Below are positions 1 through 11,458 of a DNA stretch of 32,865 nt, piece after piece. The first letter of the stretch is position 1. Every line of letters starts with the position of its first letter. Position numbers and translations under genes: made by a program. Origin of the DNA: Candidatus Rokuibacteriota bacterium (GTDB lineage Bacteria; Methylomirabilota; Methylomirabilia; Rokubacteriales; CSP1-6); assembly GCA_003220345.1 (NCBI GenBank), contig QHSC01000120.1:1-32865 (forward strand), read 5' to 3'. The notes under the pieces were generated by a model, which saw only the letters and a program-made list of their open reading frames with translations, ran no database searches and was not told the origin of the DNA.

Positions 1-1935
1 GGCGAGGAGGCTCTCCTCGCCCGAGACGTGGGCCAGGATGCGGAGCTCGATCTGCGAATAGTCCGCGGCGAGGAAGCGCCAGCCCGGCTCGGGGACGAAG
101 GCCGCGCGAATGCGGCGACCGAGCTCGGTACGGATGGGAATGTTCTGTAAGTTTGGCTGGCTGGAGGACAATCGACCCGTGGCCGCTACGAGCTGATTGA
201 AGGACGTGTGGATGCGCCCCGTCGAGGGATGGATCAGCTCCGGCAGGGCGTCGGCGTACATCGACTTGAGCTTGGCGAGCGTGCGGTGCTCGATGATCTT
301 GGCGGGCAGCTCGTGGCCGAGGGCGAGCTGCTCCAAAACGTCGGCATCGGTGGAATAGCCCGTCTTGGTCTTCTTGACGGGCGGCAGCTTGAGCTTCTCG
401 AAGAGCACCTCCGCGAGCTGCTTGGGCGACCCGATGTTGAACTCGCCGCCCGCCAGCGTGTAGATCTGGCGCGTGAGACCGACCAGGGTGCCATCCAGCT
501 CCTTCGAGAAAGCTTCGAGCCCCCCAGGGTCGACCCGGATGCCGTGGCGCTCCATCGCGGCGAGCACGGGCACCAGGGGGCGCTCGACCTCCTCGTAGAG
601 CGTGTCGAGGCCGACTTCCTTGAGCGCGCGCGGCAGCATCTCCCAGAGCTTCCACACCCAGCGCGCGCGAGTCCCGGGCGCCGCGAGCCCCGGCCCTTCG
701 CCCAGGAGCTCGGCGGAGACCTCGTCGAGCTTGTAGTTCGTGCGGGCGGGATTGAGGAGATAGGCGCCGACCGCGGTGTCCTCGAAGGCGGGGGGGCTTC
801 CGCCGCGGGCCAGCCACCACTCGATCATCGGCTTGACGTCGTGACCGATGAGCCGGCGCCCCCCGAGCTCGGGCGGCACGGATCCAAGGGGCAAGATTGC
901 AGCGCCCGCGGCCGGATGAAAGAGGCCGAGGGCGCTGAGAGTCGGCTCGGGCGGCGCCCCTTCTCCGACCCAGTCGACGGCGACGGGAGCATCTGCAGGA
1001 ACGGCGCCGAGCCAGCGCTCGAGCGCCTCGGGCCCCTCCAGGGTCGGGAGCGCCTCGGCGGCGACGGCGGCCGGCGCCGAGGCGGGGATCTGGCGGATGA
1101 GCGTGTGGAACTCGAGCTCCTTCCAGAGGGCTCGCAGCCGTTCCCAGTCAGGCTCCTGGCGACGCAAGTCCTCGAGACCTTGCGCGATGGGCACCCGCGA
1201 GCTCACCGTGGCGAGCTCGCGCGAGAGAAGCGCCTGCGGGCGATTCGCGGCCAGCGCCTCGCGGAGCTTGCCGGGCACGAGCGTGAGGTTCTCGTAGAGC
1301 CGCGACACGCCGCCGAACTGGCTGATGAGCTTGACGGCCGTCTTCTCGCCGATGCCCGGCACGCCAGGAATGTTGTCGATGCTGTCGCCCATCAACGCCA
1401 GGAGATCGGGGATCTGTTCGGGCGTCACCCCCCACTTGGCGGTCACGGCCGCCTCGTCGTACCACACGGGCTCGCCCCGGGCATTGGCGGAGAGCACCCG
1501 CACGCGCGGGCTCACGAGCTGGAGCATGTCCTTGTCGCTCGTGACCAGGACCATCTCGACCGGCTCGCCTTTCATGCGCTCCACCAGGGTGCCCAGCACG
1601 TCGTCGGCCTCGAAGCCGGGCACTTCCAGAAGGGGCAGCCGGAGCGCCTCGAAGACGCGCATCACCAGGGCGATCTGGCTGCGCAGGTCGTCCGGCATCC
1701 CGGGGCGCGTCTCCTTGTAGGAGGGCAGCTTCGCCTCGCGGAAGGTCGGTCCCGGAGGATCCCAGGCCACCGCGGCGTACTCCGGGCTCTCGTCGCGGAG
1801 GAGCTTCCAGAGCATGGTGGACATACCGAAGACGGCGTTGGAGGGCTGACCCTTCGAGTTCGAGAGATACGGCAGCGCGTGGTAGGCGCGGTAGAGATAG
1901 CCGGGGCCGTCAACAACGAACAAGCGCGCGCTCAT
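1..1935 (-). CDS. polA: DNA polymerase I, 3' part cut by window start
   Basis: Replication and repair polymerase that removes RNA primers and fills gaps. The first 645 codons are present; the frame stays open to base 1, so the gene continues outside the window. The N-terminal 5' nuclease is intact by motif: VVDGPGYLYRAYHAL near the start, GFEADDVLGTL at residues 107-117, and GDSIDNIPGVPGIGEKTA near 185-200. The polymerase domain is present as far as motif A (DYSQIELR, Asp about 625); the O helix and motif C lie outside. The middle domain has the size of a 3'-5' exonuclease, but its DEDD residues look lost: the first site reads VAVDWV (Asp320, no Glu two residues on), and the second and third Asp positions are not found. 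The ATG at 1935 follows a weak GGGTGGT. It lies 49 bases after glnE with no clear promoter between. Confidence 0.97.
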   Translation of the reverse strand, partial: MSARLFVVDGPGYLYRAYHALPYLSNSKGQPSNAVFGMSTMLWKLLRDESPEYAAVAWDPPGPTFREAKLPSYKETRPGMPDDLRSQIALVMRVFEALRLPLLEVPGFEADDVLGTLVERMKGEPVEMVLVTSDKDMLQLVSPRVRVLSANARGEPVWYDEAAVTAKWGVTPEQIPDLLALMGDSIDNIPGVPGIGEKTAVKLISQFGGVSRLYENLTLVPGKLREALAANRPQALLSRELATVSSRVPIAQGLEDLRRQEPDWERLRALWKELEFHTLIRQIPASAPAAVAAEALPTLEGPEALERWLGAVPADAPVAVDWVGEGAPPEPTLSALGLFHPAAGAAILPLGSVPPELGGRRLIGHDVKPMIEWWLARGGSPPAFEDTAVGAYLLNPARTNYKLDEVSAELLGEGPGLAAPGTRARWVWKLWEMLPRALKEVGLDTLYEEVERPLVPVLAAMERHGIRVDPGGLEAFSKELDGTLVGLTRQIYTLAGGEFNIGSPKQLAEVLFEKLKLPPVKKTKTGYSTDADVLEQLALGHELPAKIIEHRTLAKLKSMYADALPELIHPSTGRIHTSFNQLVAATGRLSSSQPNLQNIPIRTELGRRIRAAFVPEPGWRFLAADYSQIELRILAHVSGEESLLA

Positions 1936-1984
1936 ACCACCCAATTGTTACACAGCCCGCCACTCCCCGGTCGGGACACTACTC

Positions 1985-4900
1985 TCAGCTGGCCGGCACC
2001 ACCCGATCATAGAGCGCGCGCACCCAGGCCGTCCGACGGCGGTAGTCGTCGAGGAAGTCCCTGCGCGAGGGATACTCGAGGCCCTTGGCGAGCCGAGCCG
2101 GGATGGGCCCCGCCAGCTCGATGGTGTCGCCGGGACGCGCGCCGAAGAGACGGAGATCGGCCGAGACGCGGCGGAGGAAACGATAGTTCTCCGCGAGCCG
2201 GACGGCCTCATCCGCCAGGAGAAGCCCGGCCATCCCGATCGCGCGCACCGCTGTCACCGTGTGCGGGCTGCGTATCGCGGGATGCTCGCGCCCGTGACGC
2301 ATCTGGATCGCCTGGGTGATGAACTCGACGTCCACCAGCCCCCCGCGGCCGAACTTGACGTGCAGGCGGCCCGGCGTCTCCTTGCCCAGCTCCTTTTCCA
2401 TGCGTCCCCGGAGCTCGCGCATCTCCTTGAGGTCCGGCGGAGGCGCCTCGGGCCCGTAGACGAGGGCCTGGATGGTCCGGCGCACGGACCGCCCGAGGCG
2501 CGGATCGCCACCCACGAGGCGCGCGCGCGTCAGGGTCTGGCGCTCCCACGGGTCCGCCCATTCGCGGTAGTACTGGCCAAGCGCCGCGAGGCTCGAGGCG
2601 AAGCCGCTGCCCTTGGAGCCGGGACGGAGGCGCAGATCCACGGGGACGACCACGCCGGCCGCGGTGACGTCGCCCAGGATGGACGAGAGGGCCTCCACGG
2701 CACGGTCATAGAACACGTGGGCCTCGACGCGCTCGAGGCCATCCGTCTCCCCCGCCGCACCGTAGATCACGAAGAGATCGAGGTCGGAGCCTGTCGACAG
2801 CTCGCGTCCTCCGAACTTGCCGAGCCCGATGACGCTGGCGGGGACGAGCCGGCCGGCCGAGTCCAGGGGAACACCGAGAGCTGCCGTCGCCTCGTCGAGG
2901 GCCATGAGCCAGCCCGCGGCCAGCGCCGCTTCCGCCAGCGCCGTCATCTCCCGAGAGAAGCGATCCGCGTCGGTGACTCCGAGAAGCAGCCGCCAGATGA
3001 TGCCCAGCTCCTCGGCCTGCTTGAGCCGGCGCAGCCCGTCCATGCGCTCGAGCTGCGTCAGCCCCGAGGCCAGGGCCGGAGCCAGGGCGCGTCGGAAGTC
3101 CGTCCGCCGTCTCGGCGCCGCGAAGGTGGCGGGATCGGCCAGCCGGTTCAGCAGCTCCGGCTGCGTCAGCAGCAGCTGGGTCAAGAGCTCGCCGCGAGCG
3201 CAGAGCTTGACGAGGTTCGTGAGCAGGTCGGGACGATCGGCGAGGAGTTCGAGATACGCGGTGCGCGGTCCCGCCGCGGCGACGAAGCGCTCGAACTGGT
3301 TGAGCGCCTCATCCGGATCGGGGCTCTGCCAGAGGGCGTCGAGGAGTACGGGGAACATGGCCCGGACTGCCCGGCGCATGGGCTCGACGTAGGGGACGAG
3401 AGGGCGCCCCTCGAGGACGAGCCGCAGGTTCTGGCGCGCGCGGTCGGGATCGACGAAGCCGGTGGCCTTGAGCGCCGTATACGTCGGTACGCGAGGGGCC
3501 GCCTCCTTCGGCTCGGGCGGCGCGGCAAAGAAGTTGGCGAAGGCCTGGTGCACGCCGTCGGTGACCCGCCGGTACTCGGCCTCGAAGGCGCGGCGGGCCG
3601 CCGCGGGCGGCAGCGTGGAGCCGAGCCTCCGGGCCAGCCGGCCCAGCGCCACGGGGTCCTCGGGAAGCGTATGAGTCTGGAACTCGTCGACGATCTGCAG
3701 CCGGTGCTCGACGGTGCGAAGAAAGACGAGGGCATCTCCGAGGAAGCGCCCGAGGGACTGCGAGAGATATCCCCTCTCGGTGAGCCGGAAGATCGCGCGC
3801 AGGCTGTTCCGCTCGCGTAGCCAGGGATCATCGCCCGAATAGAGGAGCTGGAGCGCCTGGACGAGGAACTCGACCTCGCGGATGCCCCCCCGCCCGAGCT
3901 TGACGTGACGGCGCTCGACGCCCTTGCCGCTGAGTGACCGGTCGATCTGCCGCTTCATGCCTCGCACGGCGGCCACGATGTCCGGATCGAGACCGGGCCG
4001 GAAGACGAAGGGTCGGATCAGCTCGAAGAATCGATCCGCCACCTGGGCGTCGCCCGCGCTGAAGCGCGCCTTGATCAGGGCCTGGCGCTCCCAGAGCTCG
4101 GCGCGCTCAGTCAGGTAGGTCTGGTAGCCGTCGAGCGACAGGATGATCCCGCCCATCCGGCCCTCGGGACGGAGCCGGAGATCCACGCGGAAGGCGTACC
4201 CTTCCTCGGTCACCGATTCGAGGGCGGCCACGATGTCCCGCGCCACGGCGGCGAAGTAGTCGCCGTTCGGGAGGCCGCCCTCCGATCCGCCCGAGGTCTC
4301 CCCGTCCTCTCCATAGACGAAGACGAGGTCGATGTCGGAGGAATAGTTCAGCTCATCGCCGCCGAGCTTGCCCATGCCGATGACGGCGAGGCCGGTGGGC
4401 GCGCCGTCGGGTCCCTGGGGGACGCCGAAGCGCTCGCGGAGACGCTCCTCGGCCCACCGCCACGTGGCCCCCAAGCACACGTCGGCGAGGCGCGAGAGCT
4501 CTTCCGTGGTCACCGTCAGGTCGGCGTCCCCCAGCAGGTCGCGGGAGCCTATGCGCAGGAGCTGGCGATACTTGAACCGGCGGAGCGCGTTCCAGCGCGC
4601 GTCGAGCCGCTCGAAGGCGCTCGTGGTCTGCTCGAGGGCGGCGGCGAGCTCGTCGCCATGCCACTGCCGCATGGTCTGGCCCTCGAGAAGCCAAGGGAAG
4701 AGCGTCGGATGCCGGCGCAGCGTGTCGGCCAGGAACTGGCTCGTGCCCCCGAGCCTCGCCATGAGGTGGAGCGCGCCCGGGTGCGCGCCGAGGAGACGGA
4801 ACAGAGCGACGCGATCGCCCTGGGCGGCCAGGCGCTCCAGGTTGTTGAGCGCCATGTCGGGATCGGGCGACTCCGCCAGCGCCCGGAGCAGCCGCGGGAG

Positions 4901-5077
4901 GAGCGGGGTCAGGAGCTCGGCGTCGCGCGGCTCCGGCGTGAGCGCGTGCAGGTTGACCAGCGCCGCGCGCGGGTCCGCAAAGCCGAGGCGCTTGAGCTCG
5001 GCCAGCGCCTTTCGATCGTGCGGAGCCGCGGTGAGCAAGTTCATGGAGGCGCTGATCCTCGGATCATCTGCTACCAC
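1985..5077 (-). CDS. glnE: Bifunctional glutamine synthetase adenylyltransferase/deadenylylase
   Basis: Adds AMP to, or removes it from, a tyrosine of glutamine synthetase, lowering or restoring activity according to the PII state. At 1030 residues it is a little longer than the 946-residue E. coli enzyme. Two nucleotidyltransferase modules are visible: the N-terminal adenylyl-removing one with GKLGGDELNYSSDIDL near residue 235, and the C-terminal adenylylating one with GKFGGRELSTGSDLDLF near 755. Each is followed by its own helical segment (LGRGGIREVEF and FGRGGLVDVEF). The start is uncertain: GTG at 5077 has AGGGG just upstream, while an in-frame ATG at 5044 begins MNLLTAAPHD, which looks more like a native N terminus. 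It follows glnB by 95 bases, so the PII sensor and its target enzyme are probably co-transcribed. GlnD and glutamine synthetase are not in the window. Confidence 0.97.
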   Translation of the reverse strand: MVADDPRISASMNLLTAAPHDRKALAELKRLGFADPRAALVNLHALTPEPRDAELLTPLLPRLLRALAESPDPDMALNNLERLAAQGDRVALFRLLGAHPGALHLMARLGGTSQFLADTLRRHPTLFPWLLEGQTMRQWHGDELAAALEQTTSAFERLDARWNALRRFKYRQLLRIGSRDLLGDADLTVTTEELSRLADVCLGATWRWAEERLRERFGVPQGPDGAPTGLAVIGMGKLGGDELNYSSDIDLVFVYGEDGETSGGSEGGLPNGDYFAAVARDIVAALESVTEEGYAFRVDLRLRPEGRMGGIILSLDGYQTYLTERAELWERQALIKARFSAGDAQVADRFFELIRPFVFRPGLDPDIVAAVRGMKRQIDRSLSGKGVERRHVKLGRGGIREVEFLVQALQLLYSGDDPWLRERNSLRAIFRLTERGYLSQSLGRFLGDALVFLRTVEHRLQIVDEFQTHTLPEDPVALGRLARRLGSTLPPAAARRAFEAEYRRVTDGVHQAFANFFAAPPEPKEAAPRVPTYTALKATGFVDPDRARQNLRLVLEGRPLVPYVEPMRRAVRAMFPVLLDALWQSPDPDEALNQFERFVAAAGPRTAYLELLADRPDLLTNLVKLCARGELLTQLLLTQPELLNRLADPATFAAPRRRTDFRRALAPALASGLTQLERMDGLRRLKQAEELGIIWRLLLGVTDADRFSREMTALAEAALAAGWLMALDEATAALGVPLDSAGRLVPASVIGLGKFGGRELSTGSDLDLFVIYGAAGETDGLERVEAHVFYDRAVEALSSILGDVTAAGVVVPVDLRLRPGSKGSGFASSLAALGQYYREWADPWERQTLTRARLVGGDPRLGRSVRRTIQALVYGPEAPPPDLKEMRELRGRMEKELGKETPGRLHVKFGRGGLVDVEFITQAIQMRHGREHPAIRSPHTVTAVRAIGMAGLLLADEAVRLAENYRFLRRVSADLRLFGARPGDTIELAGPIPARLAKGLEYPSRRDFLDDYRRRTAWVRALYDRVVPAS

Positions 5078-5091
5078 CGCCCCTCACCCTA

Positions 5092-5135
5092 CTGAGCCCT
5101 CGCCTCGTCGCTCGAGGCGAGCGTCTCGGCTCGAA
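5092..5135 (-). repeat. Short intergenic repeat, copy 1 (upstream of glnE)
   Basis: Read on the minus strand, the element begins TTCGAGCCGAGAC (5135-5123) and ends CGAGGCGAGGGCTCAG (5107-5092). The same two end blocks occur at 23289-23228: the 13-base block is identical and the 16-base block differs at two positions, while the middle differs in length and sequence. Copy 1 also folds as a 9 bp hairpin (5099-5107 with 5113-5121, 5-base loop). It ends 14 bases upstream of the glnE GTG. It may be a REP-like or small mobile element; with only two copies seen, the family is an inference. Confidence 0.5.
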
Positions 5136-5141
5136 CTGCAG

Positions 5142-5165
5142 CCCTCTCCCCCGAGGGGGAGAGGG
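5142..5165. repeat. Strong inverted repeat after glnB
   Basis: CCCTCTCCCCC, two bases (GA), then GGGGGAGAGGG form a perfect 11 bp stem starting seven bases past the glnB stop codon. The T-run (TCTTTTT) lies only on the plus-strand side, where no gene needs a terminator; on the minus strand the stem is followed by CTGCAGTTCG with no U-tract. For the glnB transcript it is therefore better read as a 3'-end stabilising or partly attenuating hairpin between glnB and glnE than as a full intrinsic terminator. Confidence 0.6.
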
Positions 5166-5172
5166 AATCTTT

Positions 5173-8632
<3,460 letters not shown>

Positions 8633-8636
<4 letters not shown>

Positions 8637-9283
8637 GGGGCGCGGGGCGTGGGCGTCGGATAGCCGAGCGCTATATCGGCCATCACTCCAACCAGATGCT
8701 GCGTGTTGTTGACGGAGTGCACGCGCGGCGGCCTCACCTCGGTCAGCGAGCCGTTGGACACCGTCAGCCGCCAGATCGAGGACAGGGGAAGCCCGAGGCA
8801 ATGGGCGAGATACGCGCTGATGACGCCGCCATGGCACACCACCAGCGCCTGCTCGCCATCGGGATGCGCGCGGGCAATTTCGTCCACGGCCCTCACCACG
8901 CGAGCTTGCACCTCCGCGAGCGGCTCGCCTCCCGGAGGCAGACAGGCGACGGGATCCCGCACCCACTGGGCGTACGGATCGCCCGGCAAGGCGCGGATCT
9001 CCTCGACCGTCCGTCCTTCCCATTCCCCCAGACAGAGCTCGCGCAGATCCTCGACGGGCGTGACCGGCACATTGGTCCCAGCCGCGGCGATCTCGGCCGT
9101 GCGCCGCGCCCGCGCGAGCGGGCTCGTGTAGACGGCGGCCACGGGCCGGCTCTGGAGAACGCGCGCGAGCGCCTCGGCCTGGCGCGCTCCCAGCTCCGAC
9201 AGCTCCACGTCCTGGCTGCCCTGGAATCTTCGGATGGCGTTCGAGACCGACTGTCCGTGCCGGGCCAGGAGGAGGTGGCTCAT
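8633..9283 (-). CDS. Histidine phosphatase family protein
   Basis: A 216-residue member of the phosphoglycerate mutase/acid phosphatase branch. The catalytic RHG is at residues 8-10 (LLARHGQSVSN), the acid residue lies in LRELCLGEWEG, and the second histidine is in VVCHGGVISAYL. The size and the single compact domain fit a cofactor-independent phosphatase (CobC/GpmB-like) rather than a true mutase. Its start overlaps the gltX stop and its stop overlaps the Na/Pi transporter start, each by four bases, so the three are translated as a coupled set. Possible substrates include small sugar phosphates or the polyprenyl-sugar phosphate needed by the nearby arabinose-donor pathway; the sequence does not decide this. 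Confidence 0.92.
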
Positions 9284-10701
9284 CGCCGGTGCTCGACCGC
9301 GGCCAGCGCCGCCTCGAGCCGGGACAGCGTCTCCGCCTTGCCCAGCAGCGCCGCCACCTGGAAGATCGGCGGGCTCTCGGTCTTGCCCGTGATGGCGATG
9401 CGTGTGAGCTGGGCCAGGTCCACGAGCTTGAGCCCCATCTCGGCGGCCAGGCCGCGATAGAGACCCTCGAGGCTCGCCGCGTCGAACGCCTCCTGCGACT
9501 GCATGCGCTTGATCAGGACGGTATAGCGATGCGGGGCTTCCGCGGTCCAGAACTTGGCGGTGGCCTGCGAATCGTAGGCGGGGGGCGGGCGGAAGTAGAA
9601 CGCGGCCTGCTCGGCCATCTCCACGAGCGTGTGAGAGCGCTCCCTGAGACTGTCGGCCACGCGGGCGACGTACGAGCGATCGGCAGGGACGGGCAGCCCC
9701 GCCCGCGCGAGGAACGGCTCGAGCTCGGCAGCCAGGCGCTCGGGCGGCATCACCTTGATCCACTCGAGGGAGAGCCAGAGAAGCTTCTCGCGGTCGAATA
9801 CGGCACCCGCCTTGCCGACATGCGCGAGGTCGAAGTGGGCGGCGATCTCCTCGGGGGAGAGGATCTCCCGATCACCGTGCGACCAGCCCAGACGCGCGAG
9901 ATAGTTGATGAGCGCCTCGCGCGGGATGCCCTGGTCCCTGAACTCCTCCACGGTGGTGGCGCCGTGACGCTTGGACATCTTGCTGCGGTCGGGCGCCAGG
10001 ATCAATGGCAGGTGAGCGAAGACGGGGGCGGAGTAGCCCAATGCCGCGTAACAGGCGAGCTGCTTGGGCGTGTTGTTGAGATGCTCGTTGCCTCGGATGG
10101 CATGCGTGATCTTCATGGTCACGTCGTCCACGACCACGCAGAAGTTGTAGGTGGGCGTGCCGTCGGAGCGAACGAGGATCCAATCGTCGAGCGTGTCGTT
10201 GTCGAAGGAGACCGTGCCCAGGATGGCGTCCTCGACCACCGTCTGTCCGCTCGTCGGCACCTTGAGTCTGAGCGTATGCGACTCGGAGGCAGGCACGTCG
10301 GCGTCGCGGCACGTGCCGGGATACCTGAAGGTCTGCCCGAGCGCCTGCGCCTCTTTCCGGAGGACGTCGAGCGTCGCCGGGGTGCAACGGCACCGATAGG
10401 CGCGCCCTTCCCCCAGGAGCCGCTCGGCATGGGCGCGATAGATCTCGAAGCGCTCCGTCTGCCGGTAGCCCGGCGTTGGCGGGCCCTCGTCCCAGTCGAG
10501 CCCGAGCCAGCGCAGCGCCTCCAGGATCTGGCCGATGGAGGCCTCGGTCGAGCGGCTGCGGTCCGTGTCCTCGATCCGAAGCACGAAGACGCCCTGATGG
10601 CGCCGGGCGAAGGCCCAGTTGAAGAGGGCCGTGCGGGCGCCCCCCACGTGAAAGGAGCCCGTCGGACTCGGCGCGAAGCGAACCCTGACCGTGTCAGGCA
10701 T
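9280..10701 (-). CDS. gltX: Glutamyl-tRNA synthetase
   Basis: Charges tRNA-Glu (and, in many bacteria, also tRNA-Gln for later amidation). It is a class I synthetase of 473 residues. The HIGH-type motif reads PSPTGSFHVGGARTAL (His18), the KMSKS loop is KMSKRHGA (residues 241-247), and a zinc-binding insert carries Cys104, Cys106 and Cys131. The C-terminal helical anticodon-binding domain is complete. Starts at ATG 10701, 19 bases after the DprE2-like gene, and overlaps the phosphatase gene at its end. Whether it is discriminating cannot be told from motifs; no second gltX, glnS or gatCAB is in the window. Confidence 0.97.
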   Translation of the reverse strand: MPDTVRVRFAPSPTGSFHVGGARTALFNWAFARRHQGVFVLRIEDTDRSRSTEASIGQILEALRWLGLDWDEGPPTPGYRQTERFEIYRAHAERLLGEGRAYRCRCTPATLDVLRKEAQALGQTFRYPGTCRDADVPASESHTLRLKVPTSGQTVVEDAILGTVSFDNDTLDDWILVRSDGTPTYNFCVVVDDVTMKITHAIRGNEHLNNTPKQLACYAALGYSAPVFAHLPLILAPDRSKMSKRHGATTVEEFRDQGIPREALINYLARLGWSHGDREILSPEEIAAHFDLAHVGKAGAVFDREKLLWLSLEWIKVMPPERLAAELEPFLARAGLPVPADRSYVARVADSLRERSHTLVEMAEQAAFYFRPPPAYDSQATAKFWTAEAPHRYTVLIKRMQSQEAFDAASLEGLYRGLAAEMGLKLVDLAQLTRIAITGKTESPPIFQVAALLGKAETLSRLEAALAAVEHRR

Positions 10702-10720
10702 GCACGATCATCTTACCGCG

Positions 10721-11458
10721 TTAGAAGCGGGCTCGGCGCATCACCGCGCGCGGAAGGAGGCGGATGACGAGCATGACCCACCGCCAGATGGGCGGAACGT
10801 AGACCACGGGAGCTCCCGCGTCGAGGGCGCGGAGGACGACGCGCGCCACCGACTCCGGCTCCCCCGCGAAGGGCGGCACGCGTAATCCCGCCGTCATGGA
10901 CGTCTTGACGAAGCCGGGCCGCACGGCGAGCACGCGCACGCCACGATCGGCGTAGGCGAGCCCGAGGCCGTCGAGAAACACCGACAGACCCGCCTTGGAG
11001 GCGCCGTAGAGATAGTTGCTGCGCCGAGCTCGATCGCCCGCCACCGAGCTGAACGCGCAGATGGTGCCGCCGCCGCGCCGGGCCAGTCGCTCCGCGGTCT
11101 GCTGGCAGAGCACCACCGTGCCGGTGAAATTGACCTCGAGGAGCCGGGCCAGACGCGCGCTGTCGCGCTCGAGGGTCTCCTGCGGGGCGAAGTCGCCCCC
11201 CGTGACGATGAGCGCGTCGAAGCTGCCCAGCGCGCGCTCGGCCGCGTCGAGGGCGGCCGCGAAGCCCTCGGGCTCCGCCAGGTCGAGATGGCCCGTCACC
11301 ACCGGTCCGCTCGCCCCCCGCGCCGCGAGATCCCGGGACGAGGTCAGCAGCTCGTTCGGATCGCGGCCGAGGAGAGCGAGGGCATCGCCGCGGCCGGCGA
11401 GGAGCCGCGCCAGGGCCCGTCCCATCCCGCGCGTGGCTCCCACCAGCACGGCCTTCAC
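10721..11458 (-). CDS. dprE2: DprE2-like decaprenylphosphoryl-2-ketoribose reductase (SDR)
   Basis: Short-chain dehydrogenase of 245 residues, expected to reduce the 2-keto intermediate made by DprE1 to polyprenylphosphoryl-arabinose with NADH. It has the nucleotide motif GATRGMGRA, the catalytic serine in FSSVAGDRARRSN and the YGASK active site. The stretch SSVAGxRxRRSN-xxYGxxKAGL and the C terminus with VPPIWRWVMLVIRLLPR closely resemble mycobacterial DprE2 as remembered, more than generic SDRs. The start is GTG at 11458, which overlaps the dprE1 stop (GTGA); this tight pairing supports the assignment. A hydrophobic C-terminal segment suggests membrane association. Generic SDR remains the fallback. 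Confidence 0.85.
   Translation of the reverse strand: MKAVLVGATRGMGRALARLLAGRGDALALLGRDPNELLTSSRDLAARGASGPVVTGHLDLAEPEGFAAALDAAERALGSFDALIVTGGDFAPQETLERDSARLARLLEVNFTGTVVLCQQTAERLARRGGGTICAFSSVAGDRARRSNYLYGASKAGLSVFLDGLGLAYADRGVRVLAVRPGFVKTSMTAGLRVPPFAGEPESVARVVLRALDAGAPVVYVPPIWRWVMLVIRLLPRAVMRRARF

Noticed and set aside
1936-1984. Possible polA promoter in the glnE-polA gap
   Set aside because: A TAACAA-like hexamer is present, but it is too close to the ATG and has no matching -35 at a sensible distance.
208-2319. 703-codon plus-strand open frame opposite polA and glnE
   Set aside because: It spans two real minus-strand genes and their gap, has no domain, and arises from third-position G+C bias.
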